Translations under genes and position numbers: made by a program
Notes under the pieces: generated by a model
The model's input: only the letters and a program-made list of their open reading frames with translations
What the model was told of the DNA's origin: nothing
Database searches by the model: none
Part shown: in pieces, positions 63,704 to 64,000 of the stretch
Layout of the letters: each line of letters opens with the position of its first letter
Numbering within the stretch: position 1 is the stretch's first letter
NCBI GenBank assembly: GCA_016703065.1
Contig: JADJCU010000001.1
Span: forward strand, 248,001 to 312,000
DNA: 64,000 nucleotides
Source of the DNA: a bacterium
Lineage (GTDB): Bacteria; Electryoneota; RPQS01
Direction: 5' to 3'

Positions 63704-63732
63704 TTGGAGATTCTGACTTTTCTTTGTATATT
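63704..63732 (+). promoter_or_regulatory. Promoter of the second RRM gene
   Basis: TTGGAG (63704-63709), 17-bp spacer, TATATT (63727-63732), nearly the same as at 63039-63067. Confidence 0.65.
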
Positions 63733-63953
63733 GCGGCCGTATGATGGACGGGCATCCGGCTCGCAACCATCCTCTGCAAGATCGCGATTTCAGTTAGTGT
63801 CAGCCTGTACGTCGTTTCGCCGATTGTCCCTCAGCGATTCCGAAGCAGTGTCCACGGAAGTCGTTTGAGGGCATTTCGCTCTCGTAAGTTATCGTCCGCG
63901 AAAAGTCAAGAAACTTGTTCGCAGTAACCAAGAGGGACAATGGAGAAATGGCA
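63733..63953 (+). promoter_or_regulatory. Conserved 5' leader of the second RRM gene
   Basis: A leader of about 215 nt with the same block order as the first: TCGCGATTTC (63782), GTTTCGCCGAT (63814), TGTCCCTC (63825), CACGGAAGTCGTT (63853) and AGGGACAATGGAGAAATG (63933). Sequence between the blocks has diverged, so the blocks appear selected. Confidence 0.6.
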
Positions 63954-64000
63954 ATGGCCACACGTCTGTATGTTGGTAACCTCCCGTTCAGCGCGACGGA
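63954..64000 (+). CDS. RRM-domain RNA-binding protein (second copy, partial)
   Basis: Only the first 15 codons are in the window: M-A-T-R-L-Y-V-G-N-L-P-F-S-A-T, the same as the first copy, including RNP2. The start follows the same GGAGAAATGGCAATG arrangement with two closely spaced ATGs. It is a tandem duplicate of the 63286 gene, with its own promoter, leader and (for the first copy) terminator. Confidence 0.88.
   Translation, partial: MATRLYVGNLPFSAT

Overview
The window looks like chromosomal DNA of a Gram-negative, free-living bacterium of the Fibrobacteres-Chlorobi-Bacteroidetes (FCB) superphylum, probably one of its candidate phyla. The evidence is a complete Tol-Pal system, TamA/BamA-type barrels with TamB, a TolC-type efflux adaptor, and several secreted proteins ending in the YPNPFN-type C-terminal sorting domain common in that group. 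DUF2480-like and FadL-like proteins point the same way. The DNA is moderately GC-rich, many genes start with TTG or GTG, and gene overlaps of the ATGA/TAATG type are frequent. I see no rRNA, tRNA, CRISPR array, insertion sequence or prophage.

Layout. 1-843 (minus): spmB (cut by the window edge) and spmA. 1019-9390 (plus): ispG, a cupin, a ferredoxin-reductase-like flavoprotein, a NifU-type Fe-S scaffold, the ResB/CcsA cytochrome c assembly pair, dxs and ispH. Three MEP isoprenoid genes therefore lie within about 8 kb; ispH carries an apparent 2-base slip in a CG run. 9622-13230: a secreted beta-propeller protein, lipA, an A-type Fe-S carrier and two small proteins. 13236-17769: the tol-pal operon (tolQ, tolR, tonB/tolA-like, tolB, pal, cpoB) behind a near-consensus promoter. 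17843-18922: an AI-2E/PerM-type exporter.

18999-32484 (minus): DUF502, ftsB-like and eno; DUF2007-like and yhaM-like; a helical protein; a FadL-like porin; two lipoproteins; argF; an M14 peptidase; and a long secreted repeat protein whose frame is broken in a G5 run. 32730-33821 (plus): an SRPBCC-dienelactone-hydrolase fusion that seems to have lost its catalytic nucleophile and histidine. 33893-43238 (minus): a beta-helix protein overlapping a cysteine-rich exported protein, an S9 peptidase, a GNAT acetyltransferase and a split MacAB-type exporter (two permeases, ATPase, adaptor).

43430-56042 (plus): an 857-residue coiled-coil protein with a C-terminal membrane anchor and a 517-residue partner that looks like a degenerate dynamin-type GTPase, closed by a terminator. 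Then come tamA, tamB, a second D15-type barrel, pyrD and a TPR lipoprotein, joined by one-base or four-base overlaps or very short gaps. 56100-58019 (minus): an M3 peptidase. 58020-58662 holds promoters and a candidate small RNA. 58663-61449 (plus): a beta-helix protein and a secreted protein built of six repeats of about 76 residues. 61506-62432 (minus): a HEAT-repeat protein and a membrane-anchored cupredoxin-like protein. 62653-64000 (plus): a small HTH protein and two tandem RRM RNA-binding genes, each behind a similar promoter and a conserved leader of about 220 nt.

Most promising unusual items: the conserved RRM leaders, the coiled-coil/pseudo-dynamin pair, the pseudo-hydrolase fusion, the ispH CG-run slip and the promoter-terminator unit without a gene at 58324-58512. 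Functions are inferred from sequence motifs read by eye; no database search was possible.
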